A stretch of DNA of 50,060 nucleotides from an uncultured Planctomycetota bacterium (GCA_903901045.1 CAIUPP010000079.1:1-50060), one strand, 5' to 3'; positions 7,786 to 15,526 are shown, counted from the first letter of the stretch. Notes: generated by a model from the sequence alone, not told the origin. Translations and numbers: made by a program.

Positions 7786-8865
7786 ATGGCCAAGAAAACC
7801 ATCATCCCGTTCGGCCCGCAGCACCCGGTGCTGCCCGAGCCGCTGCAACTGCGCCTGGTGCTCAAGGACGAGACCGTCATCGAGGCGCTCCCCGCCATCG
7901 GCTACGTCCATCGCGGTATTGAGAAGCTGGCCGAGAAGAAGGACTACCTGCAGAACCCCTACCTCATCGAGCGCGTGTGCGGCATTTGCAGCTTCATGCA
8001 CTCGCTGGCCTACTGCCAGGGGATCGAGCAGCTCATGAAGGTGGAGGTTCCCGCGCGCGCGCGCTACCTGCGCACGATCTGGAGCGAAATCCACCGCATC
8101 CACAGCCACTTGCTCTGGGCCGGCCTGCTGGCCGACTCCTTCGGCTTCGAGAACCTCTTCATGCAGCTCTGGCGCAGCCGCGAGCGCGCGCTGGACATCA
8201 TGGAGAAGACCGCCGGCCAGCGCATCATGCTCGGCACCTGCATGGTGGGCGGAGTGCGGCGCGACGTTTCGCCGGAGCTGCTCGCCGAAGTGCTTGTGAC
8301 GATGGAGAATCTCCAGCGCGACTTCGACCACCTGATCCCCGTGATGCTGGGAGATTACAGCGTCAAGCGGCGCCTCAAGGGGGTTGGCGTGCTGTCGCAG
8401 CAGCAGGCGCAGGATCTGGGCGCCGTCGGCCCGGTGGCGCGCGCTAGCGGCGTCGCTCGCGACCTGCGCGAGACCGGCTATGCCGCCTACGGCGACCTGG
8501 GCGTCAAAGGGATCGCCGAATCCGCCGGCGATTGCTACGCGCGCGCCGACGTGCGCATGAGTGAGCTTTACCAGTCCATCATCATCGTCCGCCAGGCGAT
8601 CAAGAAAATGCCCGCCGGGCCGATCAGCGTGCCCGTCAAGGGGAACCCGGACGGCGAAGTCATCTCGCGCGTCGAACAGCCTCGCGGCGAAGTGATCTAT
8701 TACATCAAGGCGAACGGAACCAAGAACCTCGAACGCCTCCGCATCCGCACCCCGACGTACGCCAACATTCCGCCGCTGCTGATGATGCTGCCCGGCTGCC
8801 AACTGGCCGACGTCCCGGTGATTACCCTGTCCATCGACCCGTGCATCAGTTGCACGGAGAGGTAA
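7786..8865 (+). CDS. echE: Ech-type [NiFe]-hydrogenase catalytic large subunit
   Basis: 359 residues of the NuoD/HycE family with both nickel-binding pairs intact: RVCGICSFMHS (Cys65, Cys68) and DPCISCTER (Cys353, Cys356). This distinguishes a hydrogenase from complex I, where these cysteines are lost. It should reduce protons to H2, or oxidise H2, at a NiFe(CN)2CO centre facing the cytoplasm. The reading frame stops directly after the Arg of the second motif. There is therefore no C-terminal extension for a maturation protease to remove. GAAGGGGGG lies before the ATG. No hyp maturation genes are in the window. Confidence 0.95.
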   Translation: MAKKTIIPFGPQHPVLPEPLQLRLVLKDETVIEALPAIGYVHRGIEKLAEKKDYLQNPYLIERVCGICSFMHSLAYCQGIEQLMKVEVPARARYLRTIWSEIHRIHSHLLWAGLLADSFGFENLFMQLWRSRERALDIMEKTAGQRIMLGTCMVGGVRRDVSPELLAEVLVTMENLQRDFDHLIPVMLGDYSVKRRLKGVGVLSQQQAQDLGAVGPVARASGVARDLRETGYAAYGDLGVKGIAESAGDCYARADVRMSELYQSIIIVRQAIKKMPAGPISVPVKGNPDGEVISRVEQPRGEVIYYIKANGTKNLERLRIRTPTYANIPPLLMMLPGCQLADVPVITLSIDPCISCTER

Positions 8866-8867
8866 CC

Positions 8868-9191
8868 ATGCCCAACCTTCTGAGTAACATCGTGCGCAAC
8901 CTCTTCGGCAAGCCGGCCACGCGCCGCTATCCGTTTGAGAAGCGCGAGCCGTTCGCCGGCACGCGCGGCCATCTGGAGATCGATCCCGACACGTGCATCT
9001 ACTGCGGCATCTGCTCCAAGCGCTGCCCGGCCGACGCCATCGCCGTCACGCGCGAGCCGAAGACCTGGACGCTCGACCCCTACCGCTGCATCGTGTGCGG
9101 CTATTGCGTGGAAGTATGCCCCAAGCGCTGCCTGGGCATGAACGCGGCGCACGTCCGGCCCCCGCAGAGCAAGCCGGCGGACGTCGTCTGA
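8868..9191 (+). CDS. echF: Ech-type hydrogenase 2[4Fe-4S] ferredoxin-like subunit (NuoI family)
   Basis: 107 residues from ATG 8868 with GAGAGG just upstream. Two full cluster motifs are visible: Cys43-x2-Cys46-x2-Cys49-x3-Cys53 and Cys74-x2-Cys77-x2-Cys80-x3-Cys84. It should accept electrons from soluble ferredoxin and hand them to EchC. It is the last of the six ech genes, and no terminator is evident before mutY, 67 bases further on. Confidence 0.93.
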   Translation: MPNLLSNIVRNLFGKPATRRYPFEKREPFAGTRGHLEIDPDTCIYCGICSKRCPADAIAVTREPKTWTLDPYRCIVCGYCVEVCPKRCLGMNAAHVRPPQSKPADVV

Positions 9192-9258
9192 GCGACGCCT
9201 CTTGAAGAACGGCCCGTCGTTCGGCGGCTCATGCCAACGCAAGGGCTGCGGAGTCGTC

Positions 9259-10482
9259 ATGCTGAACAAAGCCCTCCTCCAGCGCCGCCTGCTGGCATGG
9301 TATCGCCGCCACCAACGCGACCTCCCCTGGCGTCGCACCCGCGACCCGTACGCCATCTGGGTCAGCGAAATCATGCTCCAGCAGACCCAGGTCGCCACCG
9401 CCATCCCGTACTATGAGCGCTTCCTGCGCCGCTTCCCCCATGTGCGCGCGCTGGCGCGCGCGCCGATGGAGCGCGTTCTGAAATCGTGGGAAGGGCTTGG
9501 CTATTACAGCCGCGCGCGGAACCTGCGCCGCGCGGCGCAAATCGTCCTGGCCGAGCACGGCGGACGGCTCCCCGAAGAACCCGAGGCGCTGCGCAAGCTC
9601 CCCGGCATCGGGCGCTACACCGCCGGGGCGATCAGCAGCATCGCCTTCGACCGCGACGAGCCTGTTCTGGACGGCAACGTCATCCGCGTCCTCTGCCGCG
9701 TCTTCCTCATCCGCGCCAATCCGAAATCCGCCCGTACGCAGAAACGGCTTTGGAAACTCGCGGAAGAGTTGCTCCCTGCAGGACATGCGAGCTTCTTCAA
9801 CCAGGCCCTCATGGACCTGGGCGCGACGATCTGCATGCCCTCCCATCCGCATTGCGACCGATGCCCGCTGCGGCAAGCGCCTATCCGTTGCAGGGGCAAG
9901 GCATGCCTTGCCCCTACAAGCATGCCGGCGGAGGCCGTGCCGCATGGTAGGGGAGCAGCATGCTGCGCCCTTGCTGTTCCGCGCGGCCCAATCGGTTCAC
10001 CTGGCGGGTTATGCCGCGCCTTCGCAAAGGGGATGCAGGAGAAGCTTCCTCTGCGCGTTGCGCGCAAGGCGATCCCGCATTACGACGTCGCCGTGGGGAT
10101 TATCAGGAAGGGGGGCAAGATCCTGATTGACCGTCGCAAGCCGGAGGGGCTGCTCGGAGGGCTATGGGAATTCCCCGGCGGCAAAAAGCAGGGGGGGGAG
10201 TCGCTGGAGGAGTGCCTGGTTCGCGAAGTGCGCGAGGAGCTTGGCGTGCGCGTGCGAGTCCTGCGCCCGCTGGCCAGAGTCCGTCACGCCTACAGCCACT
10301 TCCGCGTCACTCTGCATCCCTTCGACTGCGGTTGGGTGAGCGGCCGCCCCCGCGCCATCGCCTGCGCGGAGTGGCGATGGGTTGCGCCGCGCCAATTGGG
10401 GCGTTTCGCATTCCCGGCGGCCAATAGAAGGATACTGGCTTGCATTGGAGCCGTGCCTGAGATGCGGGGCAAACGCATCTAA
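9259..10482 (+). CDS. mutY: A/G-specific adenine DNA glycosylase with in-frame palindrome insertion
   Basis: A 407-residue base-excision repair enzyme that removes adenine opposite 8-oxoguanine. Seen: SEIMLQQTQV with catalytic Glu37, the helix-hairpin-helix LPGIGRYTAGAI (~114-125), catalytic Asp138 in LDGNVIRVL, and a C-terminal Nudix-like domain with a full Nudix box (GG..Q..E...REVREELGV, ~308-330). The cluster should be Cys-x6-Cys-x2-Cys-x5-Cys. Cys192, Cys199 and Cys202 are present, but position 208 is Pro. About 50 residues follow (to ~258) that are encoded by two palindromic repeats; Cys211 inside the insert is the nearest replacement. The stop codon lies within another inverted-repeat element. 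ATG 9259 has GGAG upstream; a TTG 19 codons earlier is unlikely. Confidence 0.88.
   Translation: MLNKALLQRRLLAWYRRHQRDLPWRRTRDPYAIWVSEIMLQQTQVATAIPYYERFLRRFPHVRALARAPMERVLKSWEGLGYYSRARNLRRAAQIVLAEHGGRLPEEPEALRKLPGIGRYTAGAISSIAFDRDEPVLDGNVIRVLCRVFLIRANPKSARTQKRLWKLAEELLPAGHASFFNQALMDLGATICMPSHPHCDRCPLRQAPIRCRGKACLAPTSMPAEAVPHGRGAACCALAVPRGPIGSPGGLCRAFAKGMQEKLPLRVARKAIPHYDVAVGIIRKGGKILIDRRKPEGLLGGLWEFPGGKKQGGESLEECLVREVREELGVRVRVLRPLARVRHAYSHFRVTLHPFDCGWVSGRPRAIACAEWRWVAPRQLGRFAFPAANRRILACIGAVPEMRGKRI
9891..9916. repeat. CAAG-type palindrome inside mutY
   Basis: A perfect 22-base palindrome at 9893-9914 with arms GGGGCAAGGCA and TGCCTTGCCCC. Related copies lie at about 15548-15567 and 48792-48814. 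It is translated as part of the extra segment in MutY. Confidence 0.85.
9946..9976. repeat. GCAG-type palindrome inside mutY
   Basis: AGGGG, then a core GCAGCATGCTGC, then GCCCTTGC. One base is missing compared with the copies at 47613-47643 and 48740-48766, which read AGGGGC before the core. It lies 34 bases after the CAAG-type palindrome. Confidence 0.82.
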
Positions 10483-10704
10483 AAAGCGCCGCAGAATGTG
10501 GAGTGCGCCGCCGCCGGCGGCGCTTTGGCTATGACGGAGCGCACGACTCACGGGGCTACACCCTGAGGGCGCCGGACTCCGCGCCATCCAAAGCGGCGTC
10601 GTTGCCGCCGCACTCCACAAACCATCGCGCTCAGCGCGATCACAATCATGCATCGCGATCCAGACCCCTGACGCCACAGCCTGCGGCGCTCTTTAGATGC
10701 GTTT
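10471..10704. mobile_element. MITE-like 234-bp element with 24-bp terminal inverted repeats
   Basis: Bases 10471-10494 and 10681-10704 are inverted copies matching at 23 of 24 positions. Inside, a second inverted pair (10497-10529 and 10588-10619, GTGGAGTGC...GCTTTGG) and a perfect 17-base palindrome (10624-10640, ATCGCGCT-c-AGCGCGAT) are nested. There is no coding potential. The left arm contains the TAA of mutY. The element fills most of the gene-free stretch 10483-10909; the rest is the pheA promoter and leader. Whether it was ever mobile is inferred from its shape only. Confidence 0.6.
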
Positions 10705-10728
10705 GTCCTGCCCAAGATGCCGTTTTAA

Positions 10729-10757
10729 TTGACTTCCCCGCCCCCGCTTGCTATACT
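10729..10757 (+). promoter_or_regulatory. Sigma70-type promoter for pheA
   Basis: TTGACT (10729-10734), 17 bases, TATACT (10752-10757). The start would give a leader of about 145 bases before the pheA ATG. I see no phenylalanine-rich leader peptide, so attenuation of the enteric kind is not supported. Confidence 0.72.
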
Positions 10758-10909
10758 TTCTCATTCAGCGCAGTGTCGCAGGAGACGTACTGCGTTGATA
10801 AGGTCAAATAGGTGAGGCAGTTACGGATTGCGCCGCCCTGACGCGGGCAGGGAGGGGGAATCTGTCTCTGTCCCTAGCCTGTTTCGACGCTCTTATTAGG
10901 CATGAATTC

Positions 10910-12016
10910 ATGAAGATTGACCGGTTCCGCGCCAGGATTGACGCGACTGACAAGAAGCTCGTGAAGCTTCTGAATGATCGCGCGCACATGGCGGTCGAGA
11001 TCGGAAAGATCAAGCATCGCGAGGGGCTGCCGGTCTTCGCCCCCGACCGCGAGGAGAAGGTTCTGCGCGGCGTGGAGGAACTCTCCGCGCGGCTCGGGAA
11101 CCTCTCCCCCGAGGCCATTCGCGCCATCTTCAGTGAAGTCATCAGCGCCTGCCGCTCCGCCGAACGCAAGATTGTCGTCGCCTTCCTCGGGCCGCGCGGC
11201 ACTTTCAGCGAAAAGGCCGCCAACGCCGTCAAATGGAACTCCCTTGCCGCGCGCGCGGCGAAGTGGCGATTCGGCTCCCAGGTCGAAATGCAGCCGATGG
11301 GGAGCATCGACGCCGTCTTCGCCGAGGTCGCCGGCGGGCGCGCCGACTATGGCGTCGTCCCGATCGAGAACAGCACGGAGGGGGGGATCGGCGCGACCCT
11401 GGATATGTTCATGGAGTCCGACTTGAAGGTCTGCGCCGAGGTGCAGGTGCGCGTGCATCACGCGCTGCTGGCCCGGTGCAAGCCGGAAAAAGTCCGCCGT
11501 ATCTACAGCAAGGCGGAGATATTCGGACAATGCAAGAGCTGGCTGGCGAACCAGTATCCCGGCGCGGCGTTGATTGACGTCGCTTCCAGCACGCACGCCG
11601 CCGAACTGGCCTCCCGCCACGCCGGCGCAGCCGCCGTCGCCAATGAGGAGAACGCCGAGCGCTTCGGTTTGCAGGTTCTCCACCGCGCCATCGAGGACAA
11701 CCCGTTCAACATCACCCGCTTCTATGTCGTCGGGCAGGCCCCGGCGCCGCGCACCGGGCGCGACAAGACCAGCCTGCTCTGCTTCATCAAGGACCAACCC
11801 GGCGCGCTGCATGAGCTGCTGCTGCCGTTCCAGCGCTCGCGGGTGAACCTGACCAAGATCGAGTCCTGGCCCTCGAAGCGCAAGGCGTGGGACTACTGCT
11901 TCTTCATCGATTTCGAGGGGCACCGCGATGAGCCGAAGATCGCGCGCACCCTCGCGCAGGTGCGCAAGTGTTGCAGCGAGTTGAAGATTCTGGGTTCGTT
12001 CCCGGCCGCGCGCTGA
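10910..12016 (+). CDS. pheA: Bifunctional chorismate mutase / prephenate dehydratase
   Basis: A 368-residue P-protein for phenylalanine synthesis: chorismate to prephenate to phenylpyruvate. Residues 1-85 form an AroQ-type chorismate mutase (RARIDATDKKLVKLLNDR). Residues ~88-275 are the prephenate dehydratase, with FLGPRGTFSEKAA, PIENSTEGGI (151-160) and the catalytic NITRF (268-271). Residues ~285-360 are an ACT domain for phenylalanine feedback, with PGALHELL and ESWPSK in place of the usual ESRPS. The Arg-to-Trp change in that ACT motif may alter feedback inhibition. The ATG at 10910 has only a weak upstream AGG; an ATG eight bases earlier runs into a stop at once. Confidence 0.95.
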   Translation: MKIDRFRARIDATDKKLVKLLNDRAHMAVEIGKIKHREGLPVFAPDREEKVLRGVEELSARLGNLSPEAIRAIFSEVISACRSAERKIVVAFLGPRGTFSEKAANAVKWNSLAARAAKWRFGSQVEMQPMGSIDAVFAEVAGGRADYGVVPIENSTEGGIGATLDMFMESDLKVCAEVQVRVHHALLARCKPEKVRRIYSKAEIFGQCKSWLANQYPGAALIDVASSTHAAELASRHAGAAAVANEENAERFGLQVLHRAIEDNPFNITRFYVVGQAPAPRTGRDKTSLLCFIKDQPGALHELLLPFQRSRVNLTKIESWPSKRKAWDYCFFIDFEGHRDEPKIARTLAQVRKCCSELKILGSFPAAR

Positions 12017-12022
12017 CCGGGA

Positions 12023-12109
12023 GGTGGAGCGCGCTGTCCCAGCGCGCTTGTGCGAGAAGGAAATTGAAATGTGCGTTGTTCGAGCCGGCTGAGGACAGCC
12101 GGTTCCACC
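12023..12109. repeat. Inverted pair of palindromes (BIME-like) between pheA and tpiA
   Basis: 12023-12050 reads GGTGGAGCGCGCTGTCCC then AGCGCGCTTG. The complement of 12081-12109 reads GGTGGAACCGGCTGTCCT then CAGCCGGCTCG. The two are clearly related, each is a hairpin, and they face each other, as in bacterial interspersed mosaic elements. The arm bases differ but pairing within each hairpin is kept. Confidence 0.75.
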
Positions 12110-12130
12110 GCGCCTTGTGGGAGCGACTAC

Positions 12131-12877
12131 ATGAGAAAGAAGTTCGTCGCCGGCAACTGGAAGATGAACACCACCGCCGAGGAGGGCGTCAAGCTGGCTG
12201 CGGCCATTGCGCGCGAGGCCGGTTCTCTGCCCTCCGACGTCGCCATCTGCCCGCCTTTCGTCTACCTGCAGACCGTCGCCTCCGCCCTCAAGGGGAGCCG
12301 CGTGGCCCTCGGCGGACAGGATATGTACTTTGAAGCCAAGGGGGCTTTCACCGGCGAGATCAGCGGCGCGATGCTCAAGGACGTCGGCTGCGCCTACGTG
12401 ATCCTGGGCCACTCCGAGCGCCGGCACGTGATCGGCGAAACCGACGCCCTGATCAACAAGAAAATGCACGCCGCCCTGGTCGCCGGGTTGCTCCCGATTC
12501 TCTGCGTGGGGGAGACGCTCGATGAGCGCGAGTCGAACCGCACCATGGAGGTGGTTGGCCGCCACGTGCGCGAAGGGTTCAAGGGGCTCAGCGCCGAGGC
12601 CGCCGGCAAGGTGACCATCGCCTACGAACCGGTCTGGGCCATCGGCACCGGCCGCAATGCCACGGCGCAGCAGGCGCAGGAAGTGCACGCGGAGATTCGC
12701 GGAATGATCCAGCAGATGTACGGTCCCGCCATTGCGCAGGCGATTCGCATCCAGTACGGCGGCTCGGTCAAGCCTGAGAATGCCCGCGAGATTCTGGCTC
12801 AGCCGGATGTGGATGGCGCCCTGGTGGGCGGAGCCTGCTTGAAGGCGGATTCCTTCCTGGCGATTGCCCGGGCATAA
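12131..12877 (+). CDS. tpiA: Triosephosphate isomerase
   Basis: A 248-residue TIM-barrel enzyme interconverting dihydroxyacetone phosphate and glyceraldehyde 3-phosphate. It has GNWKMN with Lys11, ILGHSERR with catalytic His94, the AYEPVWAIGTG loop with catalytic Glu, and the phosphate-binding IQYGGSV and DGALVGGA segments. ATG 12131 is chosen because the family begins RKKFVAGNWKMN and GGGAG stands eight bases before it; the open frame extends 20 codons upstream through a repeat. Confidence 0.97.
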   Translation: MRKKFVAGNWKMNTTAEEGVKLAAAIAREAGSLPSDVAICPPFVYLQTVASALKGSRVALGGQDMYFEAKGAFTGEISGAMLKDVGCAYVILGHSERRHVIGETDALINKKMHAALVAGLLPILCVGETLDERESNRTMEVVGRHVREGFKGLSAEAAGKVTIAYEPVWAIGTGRNATAQQAQEVHAEIRGMIQQMYGPAIAQAIRIQYGGSVKPENAREILAQPDVDGALVGGACLKADSFLAIARA

Positions 12878-12907
12878 GACAACGCGATAATTCAAGGAGA
12901 GCGCATC

Positions 12908-13216
12908 ATGGTAATGGTTGGAGTGCTGACGTTCCTGCTGATCTTCGTGGCGATTGCGCTGATCGGTCTGATCCTGATTCAGCGCGGCAAGGGCGGCGGG
13001 CTGTCGGGCGTCTTCGGCGGCGGCGGCGTGGAGCAGGCGTTCGGCACGCGCGCGGCCACCATGGCGCAGAAAGCCACCGCGCTGCTGGGCGCGCTCTTCC
13101 TCATCCTGTGCGTCTGGCTTGGCCTCATCTGGCACAAGAGTGTGCCGGTTGCGGAGCCGATGCCTTCCGCCCCCGCCCAGCACGCTCCGGCCGCTCCGGC
13201 GCCGGGAGGGAAGTAA
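12908..13216 (+). CDS. secG: Preprotein translocase subunit SecG
   Basis: A 102-residue protein with two hydrophobic helices (~5-22 and ~57-75) around the conserved loop IQRGKGGGLSGVFGGGG..AFGTR typical of SecG. A Pro/Ala-rich tail follows. It assists SecYEG-mediated export at the inner membrane. AAGGAG is eight bases before the ATG. Its stop overlaps the pyrE ATG by one base. Confidence 0.95.
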   Translation: MVMVGVLTFLLIFVAIALIGLILIQRGKGGGLSGVFGGGGVEQAFGTRAATMAQKATALLGALFLILCVWLGLIWHKSVPVAEPMPSAPAQHAPAAPAPGGK

Positions 13217-13800
13217 TGGACCAGGAGAAGGCCGTTCGGGTATTCAAGGAGTGCGGCGCATTCCTGCAAGGGCACTTCCTGCTCACCAGCGGGCTGCACA
13301 GCCCGGGGTACCTGCAATGCGCGCTCGTCTGCCAGCATCCGAAAGTCTGCGCCGATCTGTGCAAGGAGTTGGCGCGTGAGTTCGCGGGCCAGAAAGTGGA
13401 CGCCGTGATCGGCCCGGCCATGGGCGGCATTGTCCTGGCGTATGAACTGGCGCGCGCCCTCAACGCGCGCGGCCTCTTCATGGAACGCGGCGACGACGGG
13501 CGCATGACCCTTCGCCGCGGCTTCAGCATCAACCCCGGCGACAAAGTGGTCGTCGCCGAGGACGTCATGACCACCGGCGGCTCGGCGGCCGAAATCGTCG
13601 AACTGGCCGAGAAGGCCGGCGCGGTCGTGGTCGGGGTCGTCTCACTCGTGGACCGCGGAGGCGCGAAGCGCTTTGAAGGGCGCCGCGTCGCCAGCGCGTT
13701 GAAGGTGGAACTGCCCACCTACAAGCCGGAGGAATGCCCGCTGTGCAAACAGGGCTCCTCGGCCGTCAAACCCGGCAGTCGAAAGCAGCCAGGCGCCTGA
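13216..13800 (+). CDS. pyrE: Orotate phosphoribosyltransferase
   Basis: A 194-residue pyrimidine-synthesis enzyme that joins orotate to PRPP. The type I phosphoribosyltransferase fold shows the PRPP loop VVVAEDVMTTGGSAAE (~113-128) and the N-terminal LTSGLHSPGYLQ for orotate binding. The C-terminal ECPLCKQG segment is common in a subgroup of PyrE proteins. The ATG at 13216 overlaps the secG stop; an in-frame extension into secG has no family similarity. Confidence 0.95.
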   Translation: MDQEKAVRVFKECGAFLQGHFLLTSGLHSPGYLQCALVCQHPKVCADLCKELAREFAGQKVDAVIGPAMGGIVLAYELARALNARGLFMERGDDGRMTLRRGFSINPGDKVVVAEDVMTTGGSAAEIVELAEKAGAVVVGVVSLVDRGGAKRFEGRRVASALKVELPTYKPEECPLCKQGSSAVKPGSRKQPGA

Positions 13801-13801
13801 T

Positions 13802-14677
13802 ATGATCCGAAGCATGACCGGCTATGGGCTCAGCGAAGGCGGCGCCAGCCAGTACAAGGTGCGCGCGGAGGTCCGTTCCGTCAACAACCGGAGCCTGCGC
13901 ATCACGTTCCGGCTGCCGGAGCGCCTGCAGGGAATGGAGCAGGAATTCGAGCGCATCGTCCGCGACACGATCAGCCGCGGGAGCGTCAGCGTCTCAGTTT
14001 CGCTCGACGATGTCAGCGGCGATACCGGTTTTCTCCTGGACCAGAGCGCCTTGCGCTACTATCGCCAGTCGCTGGCCGAACTTCAAGCGCCCGGCGAGGC
14101 CCCCGTGCCGGTCGCGGCGCTGATCACATTGCCCGGCGTCGTTCGCAAGAAAGCCTCCGACGAATTGGATCAGGGAGTCGTGGACACCGCCGTGCAGACC
14201 CTGCGCCGGGCGCTGGACGCGTTCGTCGCCAGCCGCGAGACCGAAGGGGCGAACCTCTGGCAGGACCTCATGGCGCACTGCAAGGTCGTGGAGGGGCTGG
14301 TCAAGCAAGTGGAGGAGCGCAGCCCCGGCATGCTGGATTCGTACCGCCAGCGGCTCAGCGATCGTCTGGCGAAATTGCTCGAAGGGATCGGATCGAATAT
14401 CACCGAAGAGGACGTCCGGCGGGAATTGGTGCTCTTCGCCGACCGCTCGGATATCTCCGAGGAAATCGTCCGCATGCGCAGCCACCTGGAGCTCGTGCGA
14501 ACCGGCCCCAGCGTCAAGGAGGCTTTCGGACGCAAGCTGGAGTTCATCGTCCAGGAAATGTTCCGCGAGGCCAACACCATGGCCTCCAAGACCAACGACC
14601 CGGAGATGGTTCACCTGGTCGTGGACGTGAAGGCGGAAGTGGAAAAACTCCGCGAGCAGGCGCTGAACGTCGAATAG
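13802..14677 (+). CDS. yicC: YicC/YloC-family endoribonuclease
   Basis: A 291-residue protein starting IRSMTGYG with an early SVNNRSLRI segment, the hallmark of the YicC N-terminal domain. The C-terminal DUF1732-type domain ends with FIVQEMFREANTMASKTND. Members in E. coli and Bacillus have been described as endoribonucleases; that function is taken from the family. It starts one base after pyrE and precedes gmk, a linkage kept in many bacteria. Confidence 0.92.
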   Translation: MIRSMTGYGLSEGGASQYKVRAEVRSVNNRSLRITFRLPERLQGMEQEFERIVRDTISRGSVSVSVSLDDVSGDTGFLLDQSALRYYRQSLAELQAPGEAPVPVAALITLPGVVRKKASDELDQGVVDTAVQTLRRALDAFVASRETEGANLWQDLMAHCKVVEGLVKQVEERSPGMLDSYRQRLSDRLAKLLEGIGSNITEEDVRRELVLFADRSDISEEIVRMRSHLELVRTGPSVKEAFGRKLEFIVQEMFREANTMASKTNDPEMVHLVVDVKAEVEKLREQALNVE

Positions 14678-14703
14678 TCGGCGGGCCTGGGGAGAAAAAG
14701 CCG

Positions 14704-15291
14704 ATGGGATCTGGCGCGCGCCGCGGGCTGGCCGTCGTGATCAGCGGCCCCTCGGGGGCCGGCAAGACCACGGTCGCCCGGCTTCTGGCGCAGCGGTTCG
14801 GCTACGAGGTGTCCGTCTCGGCCACCACCCGCCCCCCGCGCGCGGGGGAGCAGGAGGGGCGCGAGTACCGCTTTATGACGCGCGAGGCGTTTGCGCAGGC
14901 GCTGGAGCGGGGCGAGTTCCTCGAGCACTCGGAGCATTTCGACAGCCTGTACGGCACGCCGCGCGGGCCGGTGGAGCGCGCGGTCGGCCAGGGACGCGTG
15001 ATCCTGCTGCAGATCGACGTGAACGGCGCAAAGCAGCTGATGGAGAAATTGCCCGGCGCGTACTGCATCTTTCTGAGCGCGCCGGATATGGAGACGGTGG
15101 AGGAGCGGCTGCGCGCGCGCCGCACCGAAAGCGAAGCGGCCATCCGCACCCGGCTCAAGCGCGCCGAAATGGAACTGGCCGCCGGACTGAACTATGACGC
15201 ACGCGTAGTAAACGACGATCTGGAACGTGCCGTGTCGGAGATTCACTCCCTTATTCGTCAGCAAGAGGAGAGGCAAGCCAATGGATGTTGA
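14704..15291 (+). CDS. gmk: Guanylate kinase
   Basis: A 195-residue enzyme that phosphorylates GMP to GDP. It has the P-loop SGPSGAGKTT (14-23), the GMP-binding SATTRPPRAGEQEGREYRF and the YGTPR segment. The start ATG 14704 is 26 bases after yicC. Its last codons overlap the start of rpoZ by 11 bases, so translation is probably coupled. Confidence 0.96.
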   Translation: MGSGARRGLAVVISGPSGAGKTTVARLLAQRFGYEVSVSATTRPPRAGEQEGREYRFMTREAFAQALERGEFLEHSEHFDSLYGTPRGPVERAVGQGRVILLQIDVNGAKQLMEKLPGAYCIFLSAPDMETVEERLRARRTESEAAIRTRLKRAEMELAAGLNYDARVVNDDLERAVSEIHSLIRQQEERQANGC

Positions 15292-15526
15292 CCGTCTTGA
15301 GAAACTGACCCAGAAGGTCGGCGGGAAGTTCCGCCTGACCGCACTGCTGCAGAAGCGCCTGTCCGAGTTGGTCAAGGGCTCGCCGGCGCTGGTGGACCTG
15401 CCCTCCAACAACTTCTTCGAGGTCGCCCTGCGCGAAATCGAGGAAGGGCGGATTGAATTGCTTCGCCCGTGGCGCGCCGAAGATGCCGCTCCCCGCGCCC
15501 TGACGGAGACGGTCGAGGACGAGTAA
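15281..15526 (+). CDS. rpoZ: DNA-directed RNA polymerase omega subunit
   Basis: A small 81-residue protein. The central VGGKFRLTALLQKRLSELVKG matches the omega core that holds the beta-prime subunit. FFEVALREIEEGRIEL follows. Position after gmk is the usual one for rpoZ. ATG 15281 has GAGGAGAGG upstream and overlaps the end of gmk; a longer frame inside gmk is not supported. Confidence 0.88.
   Translation: MDVDRLEKLTQKVGGKFRLTALLQKRLSELVKGSPALVDLPSNNFFEVALREIEEGRIELLRPWRAEDAAPRALTETVEDE

Noticed and set aside
4091-9191. Respiratory complex I (nuo) fragment
   Set aside because: The large subunit keeps all four nickel-binding cysteines and the gene order is that of a six-subunit Ech hydrogenase; NuoE/F/G/J/K are absent.
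10758-10909. Phenylalanine attenuator leader peptide for pheA
   Set aside because: No short ORF with clustered Phe codons and no terminator/antiterminator pair could be drawn.
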